From NCBI GenBank assembly GCA_964459065.1, contig CAYWMN010000089.1:1-13270 (forward strand): DNA of 13,270 nt, written 5' to 3'. The translations under genes and the position numbers were made by a program. Numbering within the stretch: the first letter of the stretch is position 1; each line of letters opens with the position of its first letter. The DNA is from JAMCXS01 sp964459065 (GTDB lineage Bacteria > Acidobacteriota > Terriglobia > UBA7540). The notes under the pieces were generated by a model that ran no database searches, had not been told where the DNA came from, and saw nothing but the letters and a program-made list of their open reading frames with translations. Below, one piece after another: positions 1 through 6,799 of this stretch.

Positions 1-649
1 AAACCGTCGGGCCGCCGAATCCATCGAGCCTGGCGATGCCTTTCCCGTTCAGGCGCAGCGTCCAGTTTGGAGAAAACTCAGCCTGGGCGCGTCCGGCGAG
101 GCGGAAAGTTGCGGATTCGGGCGCGGCCTGGACGCTTTCATCGAGGTTCACGATGGAGCGCGGCGCCGTTTCGCCCCTCAGCCAGGGCTCGAAGGGTGCG
201 ACGCCGTCAAAACCTCCCAGAGCAAGTTTGATTTGCAGGCGCCAGCCCGCCCCGACACGCGTCAATTCGCACTTCATGTCCGCAGGCAGGTCGGTGCCGG
301 GATAGCGGGCGTTCAAGAGCGCCATGCGGATCAGACGGGGGTGTTGCTCGGTCCGCAGGATGGGATGGCCCGCAAAGCGGCGGGTGTCGATCGCCCATCT
401 TTCGCTGCCGTCTAATTTGAAGGCCACGCGTTTGCGGCCGGGGACGAATTGCAGGCGTCCCTGCGGTCCGCCGAACTTGAGGGGCAGGCTGGCCGCGGCG
501 GTTCCTGCCAAGCCCAGCATCTCACGGCGCGAAAAGGCAAGCCGGGCTTGCGAGTCCAGCAAGTCGACGGCAGTAAGTCCCGCCCGCGGGGGACGGGGCA
601 AACGCCAATTTCGAAGCGCTGACAAGTTCAACCGGGGAAGGCGCTTCAT
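1..649 (-). CDS. Partial Tat-exported protein of unknown family (C-terminus beyond window)
   Basis: Reading leftward from an ATG at 649, the frame stays open for 216 codons and runs off the left edge, so the C-terminus is missing. I do not recognise the family. The N-terminal region is long and basic, then residues 40-46 read SRREMLG with the arginine pair at 41-42, followed by a small-residue hydrophobic stretch (LAGTAAASLPL). This looks like a Tat signal, but with an unusually long region before the arginines. The rest seems to be beta-rich, with many short charged and aromatic strands and no motif I can name. A GGAGG at 654-658 sits 4 nt upstream of the ATG and supports this start, although a later start nearer the RR pair would give a more typical signal length. 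It is divergent from the DUF3604 gene. Its being real rests on an uninterrupted frame, the ribosome site and the export signal. Confidence 0.72.
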   Translation of the reverse strand, partial: MKRLPRLNLSALRNWRLPRPPRAGLTAVDLLDSQARLAFSRREMLGLAGTAAASLPLKFGGPQGRLQFVPGRKRVAFKLDGSERWAIDTRRFAGHPILRTEQHPRLIRMALLNARYPGTDLPADMKCELTRVGAGWRLQIKLALGGFDGVAPFEPWLRGETAPRSIVNLDESVQAAPESATFRLAGRAQAEFSPNWTLRLNGKGIARLDGFGGPTV

Positions 650-653
650 AATG

Positions 654-658
654 CCTCC
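654..658 (-). promoter_or_regulatory. Ribosome binding site of the partial leftward gene
   Basis: GGAGG on the minus strand lies 4 nt before the ATG at 649. It is the main reason for preferring this start over one closer to the twin-arginine motif. Confidence 0.5.
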
Positions 659-684
659 GAAGATATAGAAGTCCCTGCGCTAGT

Positions 685-711
685 TAATCTGTTGCTAAGT
701 TGATAATCTGT
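685..711. repeat. Short direct repeat in the divergent intergenic region
   Basis: The 8-mer TAATCTGT occurs at 685-692 and again at 704-711, a 19-bp period, in the AT-richer part of the 227-bp gap (650-876) between the partial leftward gene and the DUF3604 gene. It could be a pair of regulator half-sites, but 8 bp is short and chance is possible. I see no convincing -35/-10 pair in this gap for either gene, and nothing else recognisable in it. Confidence 0.25.
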
Positions 712-876
712 GCACTGCCCGTGTCGGGAGCTACTATACAACGCATCGCCTGAAACACGCAATGGTCGAAATCGCAGGTTCCGGGATTTGTTACCGCGCG
801 TCCGGCTGGCTTGCAGGGCGATCTTTTGTTATCGTAATCGGACGTAAGACAAATACCTTGACCGAGGGTCACCGGC

Positions 877-2988
877 ATGGATGCCAAAAAATGGGGATCA
901 CGACGAAAATTTTTGAAGGCGGGCGCGACTGGAATGATTGCGGGCGCAGCGGGGGCTCCCGGCGTTCTGCAGGGATCGGAAGGGACGCCATCGGCGGCGC
1001 CCGCCGGCGTTCCAACGAGTCCTTTGCTCGATAAGGACACTTCCGGCGGCTCGGTTACGGTTCATCCGCGCGAGGGCGTGGCGGGCGAGCACGGCACCTG
1101 GACGGCGACCTATCGTGTGGGGCCGAAGGGTATCCGGCAGCATGGGGGGATTCGCGTGCAGCTGCCCGACTCCTGGCACGCCGGCATTCGCAACTCCGCC
1201 AATTACCTGCAGGCTTCGGACTCTCATAAGGAAAATTACATCGCTTCGCGGTGCTCGCGCTCCGGAGTGAAGCTGCGAACCTGGATTGAGGACCCGCCGG
1301 CTCCGGGACTGGTGAAAAGCGCCCGGCGCGGCCTTGACGGCCGGTTGGAACGCTATATCTACGTGATCCGGGTCTGGGTGACCGAAGGAGAACTTCAGGA
1401 AGGCGATACGCTGTCGGTGATCTATGGGGATACCTCGGGCGGCAGCCCGGGAATGCGGGCCAGCATCATTCGCACCCACCCCGAGCCGATCCAGGTGGCT
1501 GTTGACGCCGCGGGCAATGGCACGTTCCTGATGCATCCCGACCACCCCACGCTGGTTTGCCACGCGGGACCTCCGGTGGAGCTGATGTTGTGGGGACCGT
1601 CCGGCCTGGTGGTGGGGAAAGAAGCGGAAATAAAAGTGGCGGTGGTTGATTTCAATGCCAACCCGACGCCGATGGACGGAGAGGTGGCATTTCGCGTCAA
1701 GGCGGGAAAAGTCAGGATCGCTTCGCGAGTGCCGTTTAAATCCAACGACGGATGGATGACGGTGCGCTTTACGCCCACTGGGACCGGCATTGTACGGATC
1801 GAAGGCCGGCTCCATTACAAGCACGGCAAGCGCCGCCTGGTGCCGTATGGCAACGAATCCGGCACGGCCGCGGCGACGCAGGGAGGGTTTCGCGCCTTTG
1901 TCAATCCCATGAAAGTTTTCGAGCAGGAGCCGAAACTGAAAACTTATTGGGGCGAGCTGCACTCGCACTCGCACTACAGTTGGGACGGCGTGGGCGACGA
2001 TAATTTCCGCTACGCACGATATGTTTCCGGCCTCGACTTTTACGCCATGACGGATCACAGCAAGCCTGCGCTGGGAGATTATACGCAGGGCCTCGGCCCG
2101 CACGTCTGGGATGAATATAATGCCAAGACAGACCGCTATTACGAGCCGGGAGAATTTGTTACCCTGCACGCCTATGAAGCTTCTTTTGGTCCGCCTTACG
2201 GGCATCACAACGTGTTTTTCCGCGGCAAGCCGGGGCCGCTTCTGGCGCCGGGCGATGTGACGCTTCCCGAACTGTGGGACGCGCTGACGGCCGGAGAGGC
2301 CCTGACGATCCCTCACCATCCGGGCAAGTTCCCTCATCCCATTTTCTGGTTTCCGCACAACGATGAGATTGACCGCAATATCGAGATCTACTCGGGACAC
2401 GGCTTGAGCGAAGAGTACAATCCCCGCGGACCGCTGGCCTTTGAGCGGAGCCAGTTTACCGCCCCAGCCAAGTCGGTTCACGGGCCGCAGTACGTTCAGG
2501 ATGCGTGGATACAAGGGCTACGGCTCAGCACCATCGCGTCAACCGACGACCATCGGGCCCACCCCGCGCAGCCGCATTACGGGCGCGCGGCCGTGGCCGC
2601 CGCAGGACTGACCCGCGATGAAATTTTCGAGGGTTTGTACCACCGCAGGACCTACGGCACGACGGGCGTGAAAATCCTGTTGGATTTCAGCATCAACGGC
2701 ATGCCGATGGGAGGGATGATTGACGTTTCAGGCTCTCCGCGTATGCAGATTGAAGCGCACGGAACCGACGACATTGAATTCATCGAGGTCCTCCGTTACT
2801 CGAAATCGGATGGCGCTTTCCTGGTGCTCTCCACGCTTTATCCTGAAGGCGCGGACTTTGAGTGGAGCCAGACGGATACATCGTTTAAGGAAGACTCTAT
2901 CTATTACATTCGGCTTCGCCAGACGCGGCTGGTGCGGACGCGCGTCGCCATGGCGTGGTCGAGTCCCATCTGGGTGAAGCAGGCCTAA
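877..2988 (+). CDS. Tat-exported DUF3604 protein with PHP-type metal site
   Basis: This 703-residue protein begins with a textbook Tat signal (S8-R-R-K-F-L-K14, then an Ala/Gly-rich hydrophobic stretch), so it is probably folded in the cytoplasm and exported. Residues about 50-340 look like beta-sandwich domains. From about 355 it matches DUF3604, related to PHP-family metal-dependent hydrolases: YWGELHSHSHYSWDG gives H362 and H364, then TDH with D393 and H394, E434 in HAYEAS, H443-H444, H480-H481 in IPHHPG, and STDDH with D557 and H559. These are the expected kinds of metal ligand, so a phosphoesterase-like or other hydrolytic reaction is likely; the substrate is unknown. GAGGG at 864-868 lies 8 nt before the ATG. 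The next gene, in the same direction, is an aldo/keto reductase. The family call is firm; the reaction is inference. Confidence 0.9.
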   Translation: MDAKKWGSRRKFLKAGATGMIAGAAGAPGVLQGSEGTPSAAPAGVPTSPLLDKDTSGGSVTVHPREGVAGEHGTWTATYRVGPKGIRQHGGIRVQLPDSWHAGIRNSANYLQASDSHKENYIASRCSRSGVKLRTWIEDPPAPGLVKSARRGLDGRLERYIYVIRVWVTEGELQEGDTLSVIYGDTSGGSPGMRASIIRTHPEPIQVAVDAAGNGTFLMHPDHPTLVCHAGPPVELMLWGPSGLVVGKEAEIKVAVVDFNANPTPMDGEVAFRVKAGKVRIASRVPFKSNDGWMTVRFTPTGTGIVRIEGRLHYKHGKRRLVPYGNESGTAAATQGGFRAFVNPMKVFEQEPKLKTYWGELHSHSHYSWDGVGDDNFRYARYVSGLDFYAMTDHSKPALGDYTQGLGPHVWDEYNAKTDRYYEPGEFVTLHAYEASFGPPYGHHNVFFRGKPGPLLAPGDVTLPELWDALTAGEALTIPHHPGKFPHPIFWFPHNDEIDRNIEIYSGHGLSEEYNPRGPLAFERSQFTAPAKSVHGPQYVQDAWIQGLRLSTIASTDDHRAHPAQPHYGRAAVAAAGLTRDEIFEGLYHRRTYGTTGVKILLDFSINGMPMGGMIDVSGSPRMQIEAHGTDDIEFIEVLRYSKSDGAFLVLSTLYPEGADFEWSQTDTSFKEDSIYYIRLRQTRLVRTRVAMAWSSPIWVKQA

Positions 2989-3100
2989 GACGCTTTGCAA
3001 GGGCGGTCCGGCGTTCCGTGTTGTGGGTCCGCTCACAAGAGTGTCGGTGCGGCCAGCAGGGCTTGTAACGGGCGCCGGCAGGCGCGCATCACATAAATCT

Positions 3101-3106
3101 AGGAAG
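3101..3106 (+). promoter_or_regulatory. Ribosome binding site deciding the aldo/keto reductase start
   Basis: AGGAAG ends 6 nt before the ATG at 3113 but directly abuts the ATG at 3107. The spacing therefore favours 3113, which also gives the MEKRKLGNSG beginning usual for this family. Confidence 0.6.
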
Positions 3107-3112
3107 ATGACC

Positions 3113-4081
3113 ATGGAAAAGCGAAAACTCGGAAATTCGGGAATTGAGATTGCGCCGCTTGTCTTTGGCGCGAACGTGTTTGGCTGGACGGTCGACGAGC
3201 CGGTGGGCTTCCAACTGCTGGATGCCTTTGTGGACGCCGGCTTCAACATGATTGACACTGCGGACGTTTATCCCAAGTGGGCGCCGGGCTGCCAGGGTGG
3301 TGAATCGGAGACCCTGATCGGCAAGTGGTTTGAGCGCAGCGGCCGCCGGAAGGAGGTGATTCTGGCCACCAAGGTCGGCATGGAGATAAGCCCCGATCGC
3401 AAAGGGCTTGCGAAGTCTTACATCCTGCAGTCGGTGGAAGGCTCTCTTCGGCGCCTGAAAACAGATTACATCGACCTCTACCAATCGCATGAAGACGACC
3501 CGGAAACGCCGCTCGAAGAAACATTGGAAGCGTATGACCAGTTGATTCGCCAGGGAAAGGTTCGCGCCATCGGCGCTTCCAACTTCAGCGCGGAGCGGCT
3601 GGCCCAGGCGCTTGAGGCGAGCGAAAAGAACGGCCTGGCGCGCTATCAATCGCTCCAGCCGGAGTACAACCTGATAGTGCGCTCGGAGTTTGAAGCCGAG
3701 CTCGCGCCGCTGTGCCGGGAGAAGAAGATCGGCGTGATCCCTTACTATTCATTGGCGGCCGGCTTCCTTACCGGCAAGTACCATTCCGAAGCCGACCTGG
3801 AAAACAAGGCGCGCGCAAAGTACGTCAAGAAATATATGAACGAACGCGGCTTCCGGACCGTGACTGCGCTTGAAGCTGCGGCGCAGCAGATCGACTCAAA
3901 CCCTGCGCGAGTGGCGATTGCCTGGCTCATGGCGCAACCTGGCGTAACGGCGCCGATCGCCAGCGCCACGTCGCTTGCCCAATTGAATGAATTGATCGAA
4001 GCTACCCGGCTGAAGCTGGATGCTTCGACCCTCGAGGAACTGAATCGGGCCAGCGCCTACGACTCAAACGTTCCAGCCTGA
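3113..4081 (+). CDS. Aldo/keto reductase
   Basis: A 322-residue NAD(P)H-dependent oxidoreductase of the aldo/keto reductase superfamily, a TIM barrel that reduces carbonyl groups or oxidises alcohols, often on sugars. It has no signal peptide and should be cytoplasmic. The catalytic tetrad is complete: D48 and Y53 in IDTADVY, K87 in LATKVG and H126 in YQSHEDD. Cofactor-side motifs are also present, including GASNFS (154-159), QPEYNL and the late region PGVTAPIASATS. Length is normal. The frame is open upstream to 3023, but the family alignment and AGGAAG at 3101-3106 place the start at 3113. It lies 124 nt after the DUF3604 gene with no terminator seen between, so co-transcription is possible. 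The substrate cannot be read from sequence; a sugar or polyol product of the exported enzymes is a guess. Confidence 0.93.
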   Translation: MEKRKLGNSGIEIAPLVFGANVFGWTVDEPVGFQLLDAFVDAGFNMIDTADVYPKWAPGCQGGESETLIGKWFERSGRRKEVILATKVGMEISPDRKGLAKSYILQSVEGSLRRLKTDYIDLYQSHEDDPETPLEETLEAYDQLIRQGKVRAIGASNFSAERLAQALEASEKNGLARYQSLQPEYNLIVRSEFEAELAPLCREKKIGVIPYYSLAAGFLTGKYHSEADLENKARAKYVKKYMNERGFRTVTALEAAAQQIDSNPARVAIAWLMAQPGVTAPIASATSLAQLNELIEATRLKLDASTLEELNRASAYDSNVPA

Positions 4082-4087
4082 AGCGAT

Positions 4088-4116
4088 GCAGCCTCGACGG
4101 CGGCGCCGATGGCTGC
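4088..4116 (+). terminator. Hairpin just after the aldo/keto reductase gene, possible terminator
   Basis: GCAGCC (4088-4093) pairs perfectly with GGCTGC (4111-4116), continued inward by TCG/CGA across a one-base bulge. It begins 6 nt after the stop codon. No T-run follows on the plus strand, so it is not a classical intrinsic terminator. It may slow polymerase, protect the 3' end or simply be a GC-rich fold. Confidence 0.3.
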
Positions 4117-4208
4117 CCCCTTCAAGCTTCCCTTAAAAAAGTGTTTTCGGGCGGGGGCGAACGCCGCGGCCGCGCTTACCGCACAGCGCATCCCTGAGAG
4201 TTAAATGT

Positions 4209-4514
4209 TTATTCCGGGGGATTGGTCTGGTTTGGCGACCGTTCGGAATGGCCGAGGGTTTTCTCCGGCGCGATGCGATCCCTCACAAGCTGCTTGAGTT
4301 CCTTGATATCCGGCATGCGGCCCTTGGCGGCCCGCGACCAGATCAATTCTTCATTGGCGCGCACCTCAAACACGCCTCCCGTGCCCGGCACCAGCGCCAC
4401 CTCGCCGATCTCATCCTGAAAAGTGGTCAGCAGTTCCTGCGCCATCCATGCTGCCCGCAACAGCCAGCGGCATTGCGTACAATAGGTGATTTCGACTCGA
4501 GGTTTTCTAAGCAT
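4209..4514 (-). CDS. SelW/Rdx family protein (Cys-containing SelT/SelW/SelH homologue)
   Basis: A 101-residue protein with a thioredoxin-like fold of the Rdx (SelW/SelT/SelH) family. The redox motif is Y11-C-T-Q-C15, in the pattern ITYCTQCRWLLRAAWMAQELL typical of these proteins. The helix after the motif, the strand pair around VALVPGTGGVFEVRANEELIWSR and the final helix containing PDIKELKQLVRDRI also fit. This is the cysteine form: both positions are Cys, and no in-frame TGA would encode selenocysteine. The last 15 or so residues are a hydrophilic tail. A role in thiol redox is expected, but the partner is not known. The ribosome site is weak (AAGG 2 nt before ATG), while a strong promoter lies directly upstream, so the leader may be only a few bases long. 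The gene is divergent from the GH32-like gene. Confidence 0.88.
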   Translation of the reverse strand: MLRKPRVEITYCTQCRWLLRAAWMAQELLTTFQDEIGEVALVPGTGGVFEVRANEELIWSRAAKGRMPDIKELKQLVRDRIAPEKTLGHSERSPNQTNPPE

Positions 4515-4526
4515 CGCCTTTCGGAG

Positions 4527-4555
4527 AATATAACCTTCGCCGGGCGGATTGGCAA
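4527..4555 (-). promoter_or_regulatory. Sigma70-type promoter of the SelW-like gene
   Basis: On the minus strand TTGCCA (4555-4550) and TATATT (4532-4527) are separated by exactly 17 bp; each hexamer matches the consensus at 5 of 6 positions. Transcription would begin near 4520, only about 6 nt before the ATG at 4514. Confidence 0.55.
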
Positions 4556-4626
4556 ATCATTCCCACCGCTCGCCCGAATCAAGACAGCCCCAGGAATTAC
4601 GGTGCCTGCCCGTTTCCGGCTTCAGG

Positions 4627-4632
4627 TATAAT
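4627..4632 (+). promoter_or_regulatory. Possible -10 element of the GH32-like gene
   Basis: A perfect TATAAT lies 30 nt before the ATG at 4657 and upstream of the ribosome site. There is no good -35 match at 15-18 bp spacing and no TG extension, so an activator would probably be needed if this is used. Confidence 0.35.
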
Positions 4633-4642
4633 CCACCGCATG

Positions 4643-4649
4643 AAAGGAG
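4643..4649 (+). promoter_or_regulatory. Ribosome binding site deciding the GH32-like gene start
   Basis: AAAGGAG lies 7 nt before the ATG at 4657. The frame is open further upstream to 4549, but this strong site and the Tat signal that begins at once make 4657 the start. Confidence 0.75.
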
Positions 4650-4656
4650 TCACAAG

Positions 4657-6213
4657 ATGCTGACACGACGGCAACTGATTGGGCGGATGGGTACAGCAGC
4701 ACTGCTGGCAGGAGGGAATGCCAAATTGGCAGGCGCAGCCGGACGGCCAGGGCTGGAGGCGTCTTCGGCCACTCCCTGCGGACAAACTCGCAGCCGCGAG
4801 TTCTTCTATCGGCCGGCTTGCGCGTGGGCGGGGGATTTTATTCCTTTTTGCAAGGATGGGACCTTTCACTTGTTTTATCTGCTGGACTGGCGGGACAGGT
4901 GGGAGCACGGTGAGGGAGTTTCCTGGTACCAGGTCAGTACGCGTGATTTTGTCCAATTTACCGACCACGGTGAAATGCTGGCACACGGTACGGAGCAGGA
5001 TCAGGACCTCTACGTTTTTACCGGCTCGGTCATCGAGGCCGAAGGCAAGTTTCACATTTATTATACAGGCCATAATCCGCATCTGAAGGAGCAAGGTAAA
5101 CCACCGGAGGCCATCATGCACGCCGTGAGTGACGACCTGTTGCACTGGCAAAAGATCCCTCACGATATCCTTTACCCTCCGCAGGGGATGTACGCGGGCA
5201 CCGATTGGCGCGATGCTTTTGTTTTTCGCAACCAGGAAGTGGGGGAATATTGGATGCTGGTTGCCGCTCGCCTGAAAGGCGGACCGTCGCGCCGCCGGGG
5301 CTGCACGGCGCTATGCACGTCCAAGGACCTGAAGACGTGGAAAGTGCGCGAGCCCTTTTACGCTCCCGGCCTGTATTACACGCATGAGTGCCCGGACCTG
5401 TTTCGCATGGGCGACTGGTGGTATCTGATCTTTTCTGAATTCAGCGACCGAAAGGTGACGCGCTACCGGATGAGCCGGTCTCTCAAAGGCCCGTGGCTTG
5501 TGCCTGCAAACGATACTTTTGACTGCCGGGCGTATTACGCGGCCAAAACCGCCGCAGACGGAAACCGGCGGTTCATCTTTGGATGGAATCCGACGCGGGA
5601 CGATAACAACGATAACCGCTCGTGGCAGTGGGGCGGCAATCTGGTTGTCCACGAGGTGGTGCAGGAGCGGGATGGGACGCTTTCAGTCCGCATGCCCGAG
5701 ACGGTTGAAAGAGCTTTCGGCAAACAGCTTTCTTGCAGCTTCAAGCCGTCTCTCGGCAAGTGCGGAATGACCGGGGATTCCGTCAAGCTCGCGGCGCCGG
5801 GCTCGTTTGCATGCGCAGTGGCAGGGCCGCCGCTCCCCAAACCCGCCAAGATCGAGCTGAGCGTGGCTTTCGAGGCGGGAACAAAAGGCTGCGGCATCAT
5901 GATTGGTGTTAGTGACGATCTTGAAAAGGCCTATTACATTCGGCTCGAGCCGGACAGCAACCGGCTGGTGCTTGATTCCTGGCCGCGGGCGGGAGGAGTG
6001 CCCTTTATGGTCGGGATTGAACGGCCGATGGCGCTCAAGCCAGGCGGGACGACAGAATTGAAAGTTATCGTGGACGCCTCCATTTGCGAAATTTATGCGG
6101 GCGGCAAGATCGCGATGAGCACCCGCATGTACGGCCGGCACAGCAGCACGTGGGGTGTTTTCGCCAAGGAAGGGGCGGCGCAATTTCGGAACTTCAGGGT
6201 GACGACACTGTAA
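4657..6213 (+). CDS. Tat-exported GH32-like glycoside hydrolase
   Basis: A 518-residue protein with a Tat signal at its very N-terminus (T3-R-R-Q-L-I-G9, then a hydrophobic Ala/Leu/Gly stretch). Residues about 48-350 fit the five-bladed beta-propeller of GH32 and its relatives: D60 in AWAGDFIPF as likely nucleophile, FTGSV at 121-125, R185-D186 in DWRDAF as transition-state stabiliser, and E244 in HECPD as acid/base. The C-terminal part, about 355-518, resembles the GH32 beta-sandwich, with VDASICEIYAGG near 472-483 and RMYG near 490. Family members cut fructans, sucrose or related fructosides. The usual WMNDPNG signature is replaced here, with only the Asp and general shape kept, so the specificity may differ. 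It is divergent from the SelW-like gene and convergent with the adenosine-specific kinase gene. The fold is fairly sure, the substrate not. Confidence 0.85.
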   Translation: MLTRRQLIGRMGTAALLAGGNAKLAGAAGRPGLEASSATPCGQTRSREFFYRPACAWAGDFIPFCKDGTFHLFYLLDWRDRWEHGEGVSWYQVSTRDFVQFTDHGEMLAHGTEQDQDLYVFTGSVIEAEGKFHIYYTGHNPHLKEQGKPPEAIMHAVSDDLLHWQKIPHDILYPPQGMYAGTDWRDAFVFRNQEVGEYWMLVAARLKGGPSRRRGCTALCTSKDLKTWKVREPFYAPGLYYTHECPDLFRMGDWWYLIFSEFSDRKVTRYRMSRSLKGPWLVPANDTFDCRAYYAAKTAADGNRRFIFGWNPTRDDNNDNRSWQWGGNLVVHEVVQERDGTLSVRMPETVERAFGKQLSCSFKPSLGKCGMTGDSVKLAAPGSFACAVAGPPLPKPAKIELSVAFEAGTKGCGIMIGVSDDLEKAYYIRLEPDSNRLVLDSWPRAGGVPFMVGIERPMALKPGGTTELKVIVDASICEIYAGGKIAMSTRMYGRHSSTWGVFAKEGAAQFRNFRVTTL

Positions 6214-6245
6214 AGCTCGTAACGCCGCAGACTCGTCAATGCGCG

Positions 6246-6728
6246 CTACAGCTTGTAGCCGATCTTCCGCAGGAGTTCTTTTCGGGCCTTGATGTCGGCC
6301 TCGGTTTCCACTCCTTTGGTTTTGATCCCGTCGATCACGCCCAGGATGCCGCGGCCCTGGGTTGTTTCCGCTACAATCACTTCCACGGGATTCGCCGTGG
6401 CGCAAAAGATCCGGCACACTTCTGGCACGGTCTTGACGGCGTTGAGAATATTGATGGGATAGCCCTTTTCCATGAAGATGATGAACGAGTGACCGCAGGA
6501 AAGGGCGAGAGCGTTCTCCTGGGCGAGGCGAATCAGGTTCGAGTCATTGCCCGACCAGCGGACCAGCGCCGGGCCGGACGATTCGCAGAAGGCGATGCCG
6601 AACTGGATATCGGGCACGGATTGAACGATCGTCTCATAAAGATCCTCGACGGTCTTGATAAAGTGCGACTGGCCGAGGATGAAGTTGGTGTCGGAGGGTT
6701 TTTCGATTTTGACGGTTTTGAGTTCCAT
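6246..6728 (-). CDS. Adenosine-specific kinase family protein (PF04008)
   Basis: A 160-residue cytoplasmic protein that closely follows the adenosine-specific kinase family, first described in archaea and found in scattered bacteria. Diagnostic stretches are KPSDTNFILGQSHFIKTVEDLYE (residues 10-32), FGIAFCESSG, VRWSGNDSNLI, YPINILNAVKTVPEVCRIFCATANP (90-114), ETTQGRGILGVIDG and the end ADIKARKELLRKIGYKL. Length matches the family. The name implies phosphorylation of adenosine to AMP; the true role in bacteria is poorly known. A GTG 12 nt upstream (6740) is in frame, but GGAG at 6735-6738 overlaps it and sits 6 nt before the ATG at 6728, which also begins where relatives do. The gene follows lepA by 71 nt in the same direction without a clear terminator, so it is probably in the same transcript. 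Confidence 0.9.
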   Translation of the reverse strand: MELKTVKIEKPSDTNFILGQSHFIKTVEDLYETIVQSVPDIQFGIAFCESSGPALVRWSGNDSNLIRLAQENALALSCGHSFIIFMEKGYPINILNAVKTVPEVCRIFCATANPVEVIVAETTQGRGILGVIDGIKTKGVETEADIKARKELLRKIGYKL

Positions 6729-6734
6729 CTCACG

Positions 6735-6738
6735 CTCC
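6735..6738 (-). promoter_or_regulatory. Ribosome binding site deciding the adenosine-specific kinase start
   Basis: GGAG on the minus strand ends 6 nt before the ATG at 6728 and overlaps the alternative in-frame GTG at 6740, which argues against the longer form. Confidence 0.55.
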
Positions 6739-6799
6739 ACGACGATGCTGTTTGATGAGATTGTAACTCGGAAGGGGAGAAAACGCAGCGAGTTTTAGG

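Noticed and set aside
898..2514. 538-codon open frame on the minus strand opposite the DUF3604 gene
   Set aside because: It is a GC-driven shadow: the plus-strand frame has a Tat signal and family motifs, while the antisense product is Arg/His/Pro-rich, without recognisable motifs, and its stop and start match no gene layout.
3023..3112. N-terminal extension of the aldo/keto reductase
   Set aside because: Family members begin near MEKRKLGNSG, and AGGAAG at 3101-3106 fits the ATG at 3113.
4117..4160. Intrinsic terminator for the SelW-like gene, from the T6 run on the minus strand
   Set aside because: The T-run is present, but no stable stem lies directly before it on that strand; only a small imperfect GC fold is nearby.
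4470..4482. Selenocysteine in the SelW-like redox motif
   Set aside because: Both motif positions are ordinary Cys codons, with no in-frame TGA.
4549..4656. 36-residue N-terminal extension of the GH32-like protein
   Set aside because: It would bury the Tat signal, contain the TATAAT and ignore the strong ribosome site at 4643-4649.
6214..6245. Bidirectional terminator between the convergent GH32-like and adenosine-specific kinase genes
   Set aside because: The 32-bp gap holds no convincing inverted repeat or T-run.
6084..6755. 223-codon plus-strand frame over the adenosine-specific kinase gene
   Set aside because: The minus-strand frame matches PF04008 nearly end to end, so this is its shadow.
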